Positions 42,898 through 53,702 of a DNA stretch of 64,000 nucleotides are shown in pieces. This DNA comes from Halococcus qingdaonensis (GTDB taxonomy: Archaea; Halobacteriota; Halobacteria; Halobacteriales; Halococcaceae): positions 372,001 through 436,000 of the forward strand of contig NZ_CP101943.1 of assembly GCF_024508235.1 (NCBI RefSeq), given 5' to 3'. The position numbers and the translations under genes are program-made. Position 1 is the first letter of the stretch. The number at the start of each line of letters is the position of its first letter. The notes beneath the pieces were generated by a model. That model saw nothing but the letters and a program-made list of their open reading frames with translations. It made no database searches and was not told where the DNA came from.

Positions 42898-43215
42898 ACA
42901 CCGCACAGCACTGCCTCCGCCGAAGCCCTCGGGGCGCGCTCACTCCGTTCGCTACTCGCTCGGCTCCGCCTCGCTTGCGCCCCTCGCCCTTCATCCACCA
43001 AGAGAGCATAGTCGTTCGAGAGAGCGAAGCTCTCTCGTGATCGTCAAAAGAGCCGAGGGCTCTTTTGGATCTCGCGGGAGCTTCGCTCCCGCTCAATGAC
43101 GAAAGACGCGAAGCGTCTTTCGAACCACTCTCCTGAGCCTCGGCTCGTTCCACTCGCCGAGACGCCAGGCACCGCCCGGCATCGCCAGCCGCCTCAGCAC
43201 CGCAGCCGCGGTCAC
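42898..43215 (-). repeat. Modular hairpin-rich intergenic repeat, copy C (four triplet-loop hairpins)
   Basis: Non-coding copy in reverse orientation. On the minus strand the order is: GGCGGTGC-like block (about 43190), the 37-base block at 43163-43127 identical to copy B, outer stem CAGGAGAG (43135-43128) paired with CTCTCTTG (43006-42999, one wobble), the 18-base TGGTGGATGAAGGGCGAG block (43000-42983), a palindromic GC stretch, and the CGAGGGCTTCGGCGG/TGCTGTGCGG block (42930-42898). Inside the outer stem lie four perfect hairpins: 43017-43037 (loop GAA), 43045-43067 (GAG), 43074-43092 (TTC), 43100-43122 (GAA), with arms of 9, 10, 8 and 10 bases and 6-7-base spacers. Confidence 0.8.
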
Positions 43216-43345
43216 GGACCGCACTACCCCGCAGGCCGCGGCGCGGTCGCCCCGCAACCGCGCCACCCCGCGATCGCCGCTGGGCGAGCGCCACGCTTTT
43301 ATCACCGCCGGTCGTCGTCTCGCGCATGAATTGGGGCGAGCGACG

Positions 43346-43540
43346 ATGAAGGAGTCGCTGATGGAGATCGTGCGGTGTCCGATGGACAAGCAGGAGCTCG
43401 AACTCGAAGTCATCCAGCGAACCGACGACGAGGTGCTCGAAGGGCGACTCGTCTGTTCCGAGTGTGGCGAGGAGTACCCGATCGAGGAGGGGATTCCGAA
43501 CCTGCTTCCGCCGGACATGCGCGAGGACGCGCCGGCCTGA
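43346..43540 (+). CDS. Trm112-family methyltransferase activator
   Basis: 64 residues, MKESLMEIVRCPMDKQELEL onward, then VLEGRLVCSECGEEYPIEEGIPNLLP. Two Cys (Cys10 and CSEC) form the zinc knuckle and PIEEGIPNLLP is the conserved end of the Trm112 fold. In Haloferax Trm112 stabilises several SAM methyltransferases that act on tRNA, rRNA or release factors. The Trm9-like enzyme at 33502-34155 is one possible partner. A promoter-like CGCTTTTATC lies near 43292. The downstream gene starts two bases after the stop. Confidence 0.9.
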   Translation: MKESLMEIVRCPMDKQELELEVIQRTDDEVLEGRLVCSECGEEYPIEEGIPNLLPPDMREDAPA

Positions 43541-43542
43541 AT

Positions 43543-44196
43543 ATGGCTGAGTCGACCGCTTCGGGGACGCTCTCGGTTCATCTCAACCGTGCGGAGCTCC
43601 ACGCCGTCGAGCTGCCGGCGACGTTCGCGAGTTCGGATTCGTTCGTCGTCGAGCTCGACAACCACGGTGAGGCGACCCACGTCCATCTCCGTATCGACGA
43701 CGCGCTCTCCGAGATCGCTTCGATCCCGACGAGCAACCACTACGTCCGTCCGGGCGCGACGGTGCGCGTTCCGATCCGCGTCCACGAGAGCGGCCCCGTC
43801 ACGGGCCATCTCACCGTCGCCACCGCCTACGGCAGCCAGACCGAGGAGGTCGAGATCACGATCGAGCCGACCGCCGGCAAGCAGCGCGTCGAGATCGACG
43901 AATCGCTCATCGAACGCACCGACGACACCGTCGATGCCGGCCCGACGAGCCCCCCGACACGGTCGACGGGCGGCGGGACACGGTCGCGATCGACCGGGAG
44001 AACGCGATCGAGCACCGGAGGCATGTCGCGATCGAGTAGTGCAGGCGGCCTCGATAGTTCGGGACTGCTCGGTGCCACGGCGGTGGTGATCCTGCTGGGA
44101 ATCGCGCTGCTGTTCGTCGAGGGTGTCGCCATGTACATCGGCGCGGTCGCCGTTCTCGCCGGACTCATCGTCGCCGGCTATCTCCTGCTCTCCTGA
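43543..44196 (+). CDS. Membrane-anchored beta-sandwich protein, unknown function
   Basis: 217 residues. The N-terminal 115 residues look like an immunoglobulin-like beta domain (DSFVVELDNHGEATHVHLRID, VPIRVHESGPVTGHLTV), followed by a low-complexity Ser/Thr/Arg/Gly linker (about 135-170) and two adjoining hydrophobic helices near the C-terminus (about 175-193 and 198-216). Starts two bases after Trm112 and is probably co-transcribed. The haloarchaeal DUF7524 may be its family, from memory. Function unknown. Confidence 0.7.
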   Translation: MAESTASGTLSVHLNRAELHAVELPATFASSDSFVVELDNHGEATHVHLRIDDALSEIASIPTSNHYVRPGATVRVPIRVHESGPVTGHLTVATAYGSQTEEVEITIEPTAGKQRVEIDESLIERTDDTVDAGPTSPPTRSTGGGTRSRSTGRTRSSTGGMSRSSSAGGLDSSGLLGATAVVILLGIALLFVEGVAMYIGAVAVLAGLIVAGYLLLS

Positions 44197-44197
44197 C

Positions 44198-45256
44198 TCA
44201 TCTTTTCTCGCGCAGACCCTCGAACTCGCCGTCGGCGAGTCGCTTCGCCCGGAGGTAGCGCGCCCGATACCGGTTCGCGCCGTCGCCGACGTCGGCCTCG
44301 CGGATCTCGTCGACGCGTCCGTCGGCGACCGCATCGACCAGCTCCGTCAGCTGCGAGCGCTCGCTCGGCGTCAGTTCGACTTCGTAGGTGCGCGTCTCCT
44401 CGCCTTCGAGAACGGCGAACTGTCGGGCGGCGGCGACGACGAGCGAACACGGCTCCCGACAGGGGAACTCACCGTCACCACGGGGTGCGTCGAGAGGCGT
44501 CTCTTCGTCCTTGTCCCACTCGCGGCGTTTGAGACACTGTGAATCGACACAGCAGGCCTCGGCGAGGTTTTCGACGCTATCGACGTCGAGATCGTCGATC
44601 ACGCCGTAGATCCCCGTCTGGCGCTCGGCGGTTTCGCGGAAGTGGCTGACGTCCAGCTTGCCGACCTGTTCGCGATACCAGTTGGCGACCGTCGCCGGGT
44701 AGAAAAATTCGACCGTGCGCACGAGATCGCGGCCGTCGAGATCGCCGAAGCGCCAGCCCGCTTGAAGGCTGGGTGCGGTCTTCAGCGGACGATACCGGCC
44801 ATCGTCGTCAAGCGTGCTGATCTCGCGTGCTTCGCGCGGATCGTGATAGCTGTCGAGCCCCGTGACGGCAGTGGCCGCGTCGGCCGTGTGGCGGAGTTCG
44901 TAGCTGCGCTCGCCGTCGGTGCCGAGCGTCGCAGTAACGAGCAGTTGGCCCCACTCGCGCGTGAGCCCGTCGACGAGCGTCTCGTACCGTTCGCGCACGC
45001 CGAGTTCGCTCGCGTGTTCGACCCAGCGGAGGAACGCTTCGTTGGTCTCGCTCGTCCCGCGCCAGAAGTGCCAGTTCGAGACGAACCACGGGTTCTCCGT
45101 CGCGAGCGCGTCGAACTCCTCCTCGCTCAGGCCGTCGTGGCTCACTTCCGGCGTCACGAACGCGTAGCCCGAATCATCCTGCGTGGCCGACAGCCCATCG
45201 CAGGTCACGCCGTCGGCGGCGGCCTCGCGGAGCGCCGCCAACTGGGAATCGTTCAT
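44198..45256 (-). CDS. DR2241-family protein with a Cys-rich (probable Fe-S) centre
   Basis: 352 residues. The first half is an alpha/beta domain containing FVSNWHFWRGTS; the C-terminal third carries a run of Cys (EACCVDSQCLKRREWD and later FPCREPCSLVVAAAR), consistent with an iron-sulphur cluster. In haloarchaea and Deinococcus this family travels with CbiX. Start ATG 45256 overlaps the cbiX stop by one base (TGATG), so the two are co-translated. A role in sirohaem/cobalamin metabolism is inferred from context. Confidence 0.82.
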   Translation of the reverse strand: MNDSQLAALREAAADGVTCDGLSATQDDSGYAFVTPEVSHDGLSEEEFDALATENPWFVSNWHFWRGTSETNEAFLRWVEHASELGVRERYETLVDGLTREWGQLLVTATLGTDGERSYELRHTADAATAVTGLDSYHDPREAREISTLDDDGRYRPLKTAPSLQAGWRFGDLDGRDLVRTVEFFYPATVANWYREQVGKLDVSHFRETAERQTGIYGVIDDLDVDSVENLAEACCVDSQCLKRREWDKDEETPLDAPRGDGEFPCREPCSLVVAAARQFAVLEGEETRTYEVELTPSERSQLTELVDAVADGRVDEIREADVGDGANRYRARYLRAKRLADGEFEGLREKR

Positions 45257-46128
45257 CAATCACCGGCCGCCGGCGTGGCGGTCCGTTTGCGAACGATGTC
45301 GAGCGCTTCCTCGACGTCCGCGCCCGCATCGGCCGCGCGTTCGAGCAACACGTCGGCCATGAGCGGTTCGGTCCCGACCGCGCCGGCGTACCAGATTCGT
45401 TGGCCCTCGACCTCGGTGGGTGTCTCGTAGCCCTCGCGGTAGTCGTCGGTCAGCCCCATATCCTCGGGGATGTCCTCCTGAGTGTGATAGCCGTCGGCGA
45501 CGAACAGCGGCACGACGACGACGTCCTCGCTCTCGAAGTAGTCGGTCACGTCGTCGACCTCCGGCTCCTCGTCCATGAACAGCGCATTGACCTCGTCGAA
45601 CCGGTCCATCTCGCGAACGCGATCAGCGTGGTAGTGAATCGCCTTCGCCGAGTTCTCGTTGCGATTCGTCCCGTGGCCGACGACCGCGAGACCGAACCCC
45701 TCGCCCACGTCCGGATCGCCCGTCACCGACTCGGCACGCTGGACGACGACGTCGGACATGGCGGGGTGGGTGCCGACCGGGCCGCAGTAGTGGATCGTTT
45801 TATCGACGTCGGCGGCCGTGAGTGTGGCCGTGTCGGCGTCCGTCCCGTCGGAATCCCACAGCGAGACGTCCCAGTCCTCCAGGCGGAGCTCGCGCGGGAT
45901 GACTTCCTCGGTGAAGTAGCCCTCGCTCACGAACAGCGGCACGACGTAGACCTCCTCGCTCTCGACGGTCCGCAGAACCTCCCGGAAGGAGGGTTCCTCC
46001 TTCCAGAACGCCTCGCGCACCTCGTCGAAGGCCCCCGCCGCGCGCACGGTGTCGGCGTGGGTGAAGGTCGGGTCGTGCGAGCCGGGGTTCAGGTGCGAGC
46101 CGTGGGCGACGATGACCAGTGCCGGCAT
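45256..46128 (-). CDS. cbiX: Sirohydrochlorin cobaltochelatase (CbiX), two-domain form
   Basis: 290 residues with two CbiX repeats. Repeat 1: VIVAHGSHLNPGSHDP (chelatase His) and VYVVPLFVSEGYFTEEVIP; repeat 2: LAVVGHGTNRNENSAKAI and VVVVPLFVADGYHTQEDIP. Each holds one conserved active-site His, so the monomer mimics the homodimer of short CbiXs. It inserts cobalt into sirohydrochlorin in anaerobic cobalamin synthesis. The remaining cobalamin genes are not in this window. ATG 46128 gives the canonical start; longer frames enter the repeat-rich gap. Confidence 0.93.
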   Translation of the reverse strand: MPALVIVAHGSHLNPGSHDPTFTHADTVRAAGAFDEVREAFWKEEPSFREVLRTVESEEVYVVPLFVSEGYFTEEVIPRELRLEDWDVSLWDSDGTDADTATLTAADVDKTIHYCGPVGTHPAMSDVVVQRAESVTGDPDVGEGFGLAVVGHGTNRNENSAKAIHYHADRVREMDRFDEVNALFMDEEPEVDDVTDYFESEDVVVVPLFVADGYHTQEDIPEDMGLTDDYREGYETPTEVEGQRIWYAGAVGTEPLMADVLLERAADAGADVEEALDIVRKRTATPAAGD

Positions 46129-46189
46129 ACTGAAATCGAGGAGTGCGACCGGTTTAGTGGCTTCGCCTCCCCACTCTTGGGGCGAATCC

Positions 46190-46375
46190 ACTTCACCATC
46201 AAATCGACGAACGGGACGGTTGCGGTCGGCGCGCGCTCGCGCTCGTGTGTGAGCCAAGCGAGCACCGAGCGCGGATCGGCGTGTGAGGGATGAGCACCGC
46301 AGCGAGCGGAGCGAGCGAGGAGCGCAATCGGCTGGGGAGGTATGTGGGCTGTGGTGGTGCGGTTGCGGTCTCTCA
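46190..46375. repeat. GAGCGA-rich intergenic sequence (second repeat family, copy D)
   Basis: The gap between cbiX and the gene at 46464 holds GAGGGATGAGCACCGCAGC (about 46285-46303), then GAGCGGAGCGAGCGAGGAGCG and a GTGGTGGTGCGGTTGCGG block. It is GC-rich, non-coding and partly palindromic. I recall similar intergenic sequence from other haloarchaea. It shares the GGTGCGG vocabulary with copies A-C and E but not their long identical blocks, so it is listed separately. Confidence 0.45.
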
Positions 46376-46463
46376 TTTGGGTCAGGATTCGCGGTCTCGG
46401 TGCGATACATCGTCCACGATTCGGTACGTCGAGTTTTTCGTGCTCGACAGTTCATTCCGAAGC

Positions 46464-46982
46464 ATGACCCTCGCCGCCGACACCAGACGTGCGGTGCGTC
46501 GAAACCCGTTCGTGTTCGAGGCGCTCCAGGCGGGCGTGCTCAACTACACCGCCGCCGCACGATTCCTCGATGTCGGTGATCTCGATCCGGTTGCCGCTGC
46601 GCTGCGGCGCTACGCCGAGGAGTTGCCCGACCACGAATCCGATGCGCGCGACGCCCGCGTGACGATGCAGAGTGGCCTCGGTGCGGTAAATGTGGACGAG
46701 GGAGATGGTGGACCCGACGAAAGCGAGGCGCTACTCGCGGTCGGCAGCCACGCGCTCGTGCCCGATGCCGGGTCGCTGACGGGCGTGCTCGCCACCGGGG
46801 AAGTCGATGCCCGAGCGCTCGCGCACGTTCTCGACCGATTGGCCGTCGAGGGAATCGACGTGACGGCTGCGGGCGTTGCCGGTGACGCGCTTCTGATCGC
46901 CGTGGATCGGCGGGCGGGTCCCGACGCAGTGCGGGTCGTCGAAGAGGCGCTCGGGGGAGTTGCGACGACTCCGACGGATTGA
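46464..46982 (+). CDS. DUF7523-like conserved haloarchaeal protein
   Basis: 172 residues: MTLAADTRRAVRRNPFVFEA, then LQAGVLNYTAAARFLDVGDLDPVAAALRRYAEELP, an HTH-like helical start in which the text resembles small regulators, and a C-terminal alpha/beta half (TGVLATGEVDARALAHVLDRLAVEGIDVTAAGVAGD) with an ACT-like look. The first half could bind DNA and the second sense a ligand, but neither is certain. The stop lies 26 bases before cysS. The family number is from memory. Confidence 0.7.
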   Translation: MTLAADTRRAVRRNPFVFEALQAGVLNYTAAARFLDVGDLDPVAAALRRYAEELPDHESDARDARVTMQSGLGAVNVDEGDGGPDESEALLAVGSHALVPDAGSLTGVLATGEVDARALAHVLDRLAVEGIDVTAAGVAGDALLIAVDRRAGPDAVRVVEEALGGVATTPTD

Positions 46983-47007
46983 AGCGCTGGCCCGCGTAGA
47001 TGGGACG

Positions 47008-48495
47008 ATGACGCTGCGCGTGGAGAACACCCTCACCGGCGAGCGCGAACCGTTCGAGCCACAGGACCCCGATTCCGTACTCTTGTACTACTGTGGCCTG
47101 ACGGTCTCGGACCGCGCTCATCTCGGCCACGCGCGCACGTGGGTCCACGTCGATGTGATGCACCGCTGGCTCGAACATCTGGGGTACGACGTGCGCCACG
47201 TCGAGAATTTTACCGATGTAAACGAGAAAATCGTCGCCCGAGTAGGGGAGAACGACCTCGGCGACTCCGAGGGCGCGGTCGCGCGCGGGTTCATCGAGAA
47301 GACGCTCGACGACATGCGCGCGCTCAACCTGAAGCGTGCGGAGGTCTACCCGCGGGTTTCGGAGCATATCCCCGAGATCGTCGACCTCGTCGAGCGACTC
47401 GTCGAAGGCGGGCACGCCTACGAGTCGAACGGCTCCGTCTATTTCGACGTGGGAAGCTTCGAATCGTACGGCGAACTCTCGAACCAGCGCCTCGACGAGA
47501 TCGAATCACAGGGCGATCCCGACGAGCGAAGTGAGAAACGCCATCCGGCCGACTTCGCGCTCTGGAAGGCCGGCGGTGTCTCGCCCGAGGCCGTCGCCGA
47601 GCATCGCCACGACGAGGGCGTCGAGCCGTCGTCCGGCCAGACCTGGGAGTCGCCGTGGGGCGAGGGCCGACCGGGCTGGCACATCGAATGCTCGGCGATG
47701 AGCATGGCTCATCTCGACGAGACGATCGACATCCACGTCGGCGGACGCGATCTCGTCTTCCCCCATCACGAGAACGAGCGCGCTCAGAGCGAGGCCGCCA
47801 CGGGCGAGACGTTCAGCGAATACTGGCTCCACGCCGATCTCTTCGCGATGGACGACGAGAAGATGAGTTCGAGCCTCGGCAACTTCATCACCGTCGACGA
47901 GGCGCTCGCCGACTACGGCCTGAACGCGATCCGCACCTTCCTGCTGTCGGGCAGCTACAACAGTACCCAGACCTACAGCGAGGCGGCCATCGAGGAAGCC
48001 GTCGAACGCGCCGAACGGCTCGAACGTACCCACGAGCGAGCGGTCGCGGCGCTCGACGGGCCCGACGCACGAACGAAGGTCGACGACGAGCGACTGCGCG
48101 ATGCCGTCGACGACACGCGCGAGGCATTCACGACCGCGATGAACGACGATTTCAACACCAGGGGCGCGCTCGCGGCGCTGCTCGAACTCTCGACGGTCGT
48201 CAACTCCCGGCTCGACGCCGAGGACGAACACGATTATCGGGCGCTCAAACGCGCGGTCGAGACGTTCGAGGAGCTCGGCGAAGGGATACTCGGCCTGCAG
48301 TTCACCGAGGGGGCGACAGGCGAGGTCGGCATCGCCGACGAGCTCGTCGAACTCCTGCTCGACGTGCGCGAGTCGGCTCGCGAGGCAGGTGACTACGACC
48401 GCGCCGACGAGCTCCGGACCGAACTGGAGGCGCTCGGCGTCGAGATTCAGGACACCGACGACGGCCCGACCTACCGCCTGGGGGCGGGCGAATGA
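47008..48495 (+). CDS. cysS: Cysteinyl-tRNA synthetase
   Basis: 495 residues. Class I core: HIGH motif as HLGHART in LTVSDRAHLGHARTWVHVD, zinc-site residues YYCGLTV, GWHIECSAMSM and FPHHENERAQSEA, and KMSSS as DDEKMSSSLGNFITV. The helical anticodon domain follows from about 345. It charges tRNA-Cys. ATG 47008 gives the usual MTLRVENTLTGE start; the preceding in-frame codons overlap the upstream gene. The downstream membrane gene overlaps by four bases. Confidence 0.96.
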   Translation: MTLRVENTLTGEREPFEPQDPDSVLLYYCGLTVSDRAHLGHARTWVHVDVMHRWLEHLGYDVRHVENFTDVNEKIVARVGENDLGDSEGAVARGFIEKTLDDMRALNLKRAEVYPRVSEHIPEIVDLVERLVEGGHAYESNGSVYFDVGSFESYGELSNQRLDEIESQGDPDERSEKRHPADFALWKAGGVSPEAVAEHRHDEGVEPSSGQTWESPWGEGRPGWHIECSAMSMAHLDETIDIHVGGRDLVFPHHENERAQSEAATGETFSEYWLHADLFAMDDEKMSSSLGNFITVDEALADYGLNAIRTFLLSGSYNSTQTYSEAAIEEAVERAERLERTHERAVAALDGPDARTKVDDERLRDAVDDTREAFTTAMNDDFNTRGALAALLELSTVVNSRLDAEDEHDYRALKRAVETFEELGEGILGLQFTEGATGEVGIADELVELLLDVRESAREAGDYDRADELRTELEALGVEIQDTDDGPTYRLGAGE

Positions 48496-48896
48496 AATCC
48501 GGCGAGCATTTCCTGCTCAGTATCCCCGTCGTCGGGTGGGTTCTCGCACGCACTGACGAGCGCTCGCCACGCCGACTGGCGGCGCTTGCGGCCTACGGAC
48601 TCGGGCTCGGCGTACTCATCGATCTCGATCACTTCGTACTCGCCCGACTGCGCGTCGGCGACTGGCACCATCTCACGGACTGTCTGCGGGATCCGAAGCG
48701 GGTGTTCGTCGACCAGGAGAACCTCTTCGAGGGGACCGGCGAGATGGCCAGTCTCAGGATTCTGAGTCACGTCCTCATCGGCGGTGCGCTGATCGCGCTC
48801 GCGCGGCGGGTGAGCCGTCCGGTCGAGCGGCTCACCGAATCCGTTCTCTTCGTACACGTGCTCGCGGACCTGCTGCGGGACAACGAGATCGTCTGA
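48492..48896 (+). CDS. Small membrane protein, possible metal-binding
   Basis: 134 residues. Hydrophobic segments near 8-20, 28-45 (LAALAAYGLGLGVLIDLDHFV) and 85-105; the aspartate/His pattern LIDLDHF and a later His-His (GDWHHLTD) with HVLADLL recall metal-dependent membrane hydrolases of the YdjM/LexA-binding type. That likeness is suggestive only. The start overlaps cysS as ATGA, so it is co-translated with the synthetase. Convergent with gyrA four bases away. Confidence 0.65.
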   Translation: MKSGEHFLLSIPVVGWVLARTDERSPRRLAALAAYGLGLGVLIDLDHFVLARLRVGDWHHLTDCLRDPKRVFVDQENLFEGTGEMASLRILSHVLIGGALIALARRVSRPVERLTESVLFVHVLADLLRDNEIV

Positions 48897-48900
48897 CCGG

Positions 48901-51339
48901 TTACGTTTCGAGCACGTCGATACAGGCGATACCGTCGCCGTCTTCGAGCGCCATGATCGTCACGCCCATCGTGTTCCGGCCGACGGTCGAGATGTCGCCG
49001 ACGGGCGTGCGCATGATCTGGCCGGTATCGCTCATCACCACGAGATCGTCGTCGGCGGTCGCGGCCTCGATGGCGGTGACGCGGCCGTTGCGCTCGTTCG
49101 TCTTGATGTCCTTCAGTCCCTTGCCGTAGCGCGACTGGGTGCTGTACTCGCTCATCGGCGTGCGCTTGCCGTAGCCGTTCTCGGTGACGGTGAGGAGGTC
49201 GGTGTCGTCGGTGGCGGCGACGACCCCCGCGACCGCGTCGTCCCCCTGGAGATCGACGCCGTTGACGCCGCGGGCGCTCCGTCCCATCTCCCGGGCCTCC
49301 TCCTTCGGGAAGCGGATCGCCATCCCCTGCTGTGTGCCGATCAGCAGGTCGCCGTCGTCGTCGGTGACTGCGACGTCGACGAGTTCGTCGCCGTCCTCCA
49401 GCCGGGTGGCGATCAGTCCGCCCGAGTGGATGTTCTCGAACTCGCTCGCGCAGGTCCGCTTGACGTAGCCGTCGTGCGTGACCATCGTGAGACATTCCTC
49501 GTCGGTGAGATCGTCGGTCGCCACGACGGCGGTGATCGCTTCGCCATCGTCGAGATCGACGAGGTTGATCGCGGATTTCCCGCGGGCGGTCCGCCCCATC
49601 TCGGGCACCTCGTAGACCTTGAGGCGATAGACGTAGCCCTGATTGGTGAACGTGAGGAGGTAGTCGTGGGTGTTCGCCCGGAACACCGCCGAGACGCGGT
49701 CGCCGTCCTTGAGTTTCGTGCCGATAATCCCCTTGCCGCCGCGACCCTGGGGATCGAACTGGCCGGCCGGCATCCGCTTGATGTAGTCGTTCTCGGTCAT
49801 CACGACGACGACCTCCTCGTCCGGGATGAGGTCCTCGCGCGTGACGGTGCCGTAGTCCTCGACGATCCGTGTCCGGCGGTCGTCGGCGTACTCGTCCTGA
49901 ACCGCGCGCAGCTCGTCGGTGATGACGCGATCGAGCTCGGCATCGCTCGCGAGGATGGTTTCGAGGCGGTCGATCTCGCTTTCGACGTTCTCGTACTCGG
50001 TTTCGATCTCCTCGGCTTCGAGCGCCGTCAGACTCCCCAGCTGCATCCGGACGATGTGGTCGGCCTGTCGCTCGGAGAACTCGTAGACTTCCCTGAGAGC
50101 GCTCTTGGCCGCGTCGCGGTCGTCGGCCTCGCGGATCAACTCGACGACGTCGTCGGCGTTTTCGAGCGCCGTCAGTCGCCCGGAGAGGATGTGCGCACGC
50201 TCCTCGGCCTCGTCAAGGTCGTGTTGGGAGCGTCGTCGGACGACCTCGCGGCGGTGCTCCAGATAGTGGCCGAGCAGTTCTTTGAGATCGAGCACTTGCG
50301 GCTCGCCGTCGACCAGCGCGAGGTTGATGACGCCGAACGTCTTCTCGAGGCAGTGTTCGAGCAGCTGGTTCTCGACGACATCGGTGAGCGCGCCGCGCTT
50401 GAGGTCGACGACGATACGGATGCCGTCGCGGTCGGACTCGTCGCGGAGATCGCTCACGCCGTCGAGCGTGCCGTCGTTGACGAGATCGGCGATATGCTCG
50501 ACGAGTTTGGCCTTGTTCTGCTGGTAGGGGAGTTCGGTGATGACGATGCGCTCGTGGCTACCTGCCTCCTCGATCTCGTAGCTCGCGCGCATCCGCACGC
50601 GACCGCGACCGGTGGTGTACGCCGAATGGATCGCCTCGCGACCAACGATCTCAGCGCCCGTGGGGAAGTCCGGCCCCTTTACGTGCTCCATCAGATCCTC
50701 GACAGTGCAGTCGGGGTTCTCGATCAGGTGGATCGTCGCGTCGATCACTTCGCCCAGATTGTGCGGCGGGACATTGGTGCTCATCCCGACCGCGATGCCC
50801 GAGGAGCCGTTGACGAGAAGGTTCGGGAACGCCGACGGGAGGACGTCCGGCTCTTCGAGACGGTCGTCGTAGTTCGGCGTGAAATCGACGGTGTCCTTCT
50901 CGATGTCCGAGAGCAGTTCCTCGGCGATGGAACTCATCCGTGCCTCGGTGTAGCGCATCGCGGCCGGCGGATCGCCGTCGACGGAGCCGAAGTTGCCCTG
51001 GCCGTCGACTAGCGGCGCGCGCATCGAGAAGTCCTGGGCCAGCCTGGCGAGCGCGTCGTAGATTGCCGAGTCGCCGTGCGGGTGGTAGTCACCCATCGTG
51101 TCCCCGACGACCGAGGAGGACTTTCGGTGGCCCGCGTTCGAGGTGACGCCCTCCTCGTGCATCGCGTAGAGGATGCGCCGATGGACGGGCTTGAGGCCGT
51201 CACGGACGTCGGGCAGCGCGCGCCCGGCGATGACGCTCATCGCGTAGTCGATATACGACTGTTCCATCTCGTCTTCGATGCGGACCGAATCGACGTTCGC
51301 GGCCGCGTTCGATCCTGGTTGGGGGATGTCTGAACTCAT
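48901..51339 (-). CDS. gyrA: DNA gyrase subunit A
   Basis: 812 residues. Breakage-reunion domain with catalytic Tyr130 in [10 protein letters not shown], the quinolone pocket [15 protein letters not shown] with Ser91 and Asp95 (sensitive-type residues), coiled-coil tower and hinge, then six C-terminal beta-pinwheel blades including a GyrA-box-like QGRGGKG near 535. Gyrase introduces negative supercoils; haloarchaea acquired it from bacteria. Transcribed after gyrB, 239 bases downstream of its stop, with repeat copy E between them. Confidence 0.97.
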   Translation of the reverse strand: MSSDIPQPGSNAAANVDSVRIEDEMEQSYIDYAMSVIAGRALPDVRDGLKPVHRRILYAMHEEGVTSNAGHRKSSSVVGDTMGDYHPHGDSAIYDALARLAQDFSMRAPLVDGQGNFGSVDGDPPAAMRYTEARMSSIAEELLSDIEKDTVDFTPNYDDRLEEPDVLPSAFPNLLVNGSSGIAVGMSTNVPPHNLGEVIDATIHLIENPDCTVEDLMEHVKGPDFPTGAEIVGREAIHSAYTTGRGRVRMRASYEIEEAGSHERIVITELPYQQNKAKLVEHIADLVNDGTLDGVSDLRDESDRDGIRIVVDLKRGALTDVVENQLLEHCLEKTFGVINLALVDGEPQVLDLKELLGHYLEHRREVVRRRSQHDLDEAEERAHILSGRLTALENADDVVELIREADDRDAAKSALREVYEFSERQADHIVRMQLGSLTALEAEEIETEYENVESEIDRLETILASDAELDRVITDELRAVQDEYADDRRTRIVEDYGTVTREDLIPDEEVVVVMTENDYIKRMPAGQFDPQGRGGKGIIGTKLKDGDRVSAVFRANTHDYLLTFTNQGYVYRLKVYEVPEMGRTARGKSAINLVDLDDGEAITAVVATDDLTDEECLTMVTHDGYVKRTCASEFENIHSGGLIATRLEDGDELVDVAVTDDDGDLLIGTQQGMAIRFPKEEAREMGRSARGVNGVDLQGDDAVAGVVAATDDTDLLTVTENGYGKRTPMSEYSTQSRYGKGLKDIKTNERNGRVTAIEAATADDDLVVMSDTGQIMRTPVGDISTVGRNTMGVTIMALEDGDGIACIDVLET

Positions 51340-51363
51340 GTGGTGTAGCTATCGGTGATACTG

Positions 51364-51560
51364 AAACGGGTTACAGCGCGGCTGCCGCGCTGTGGCGGTG
51401 CGGCTGCGGGAGCGGTGGGTCGTAGTGGGGGGACCGTTGTCCTTGGTGGATGAAGGGGGAGGCCCGCTTCGGGGGCCGAGGGTTTCGGCGGTGCTGTGCG
51501 GGGCGGTGCGGTCACACCAGCGAGCGGGTGTTTTTGGCGTAGCTTTTTCCGAGCACCCCG
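51364..51560 (+). repeat. Modular hairpin-rich intergenic repeat, copy E (inside gyrB-gyrA)
   Basis: Occupies most of the 239-base gap between gyrB and gyrA, in the orientation opposite to those genes. Modules: a perfect hairpin at 51373-51393 with 9-base arms and triplet loop CTG; a GTGGCGGTGCGG block; TTGGTGGATGAAGGG (about 51442); a short palindrome CCCG-CTT-CGGG; the 30-base block at 51477-51506 (two mismatches from copies A and B); and a T-rich end, TGTTTTTGGCGTAGCTTTTT (about 51529-51548). Confidence 0.75.
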
Positions 51561-51578
51561 AAGGAAAACGGTACACGA

Positions 51579-53681
<2,103 letters not shown>

Positions 53682-53702
53682 GTCGCTCGAATACGCCGGG
53701 TA

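Noticed and set aside
42806-43327. 173-codon ORF across repeat copy C
   Set aside because: Overlaps the purA 3' end and the hairpin array; the other copies are not open in the same frame.
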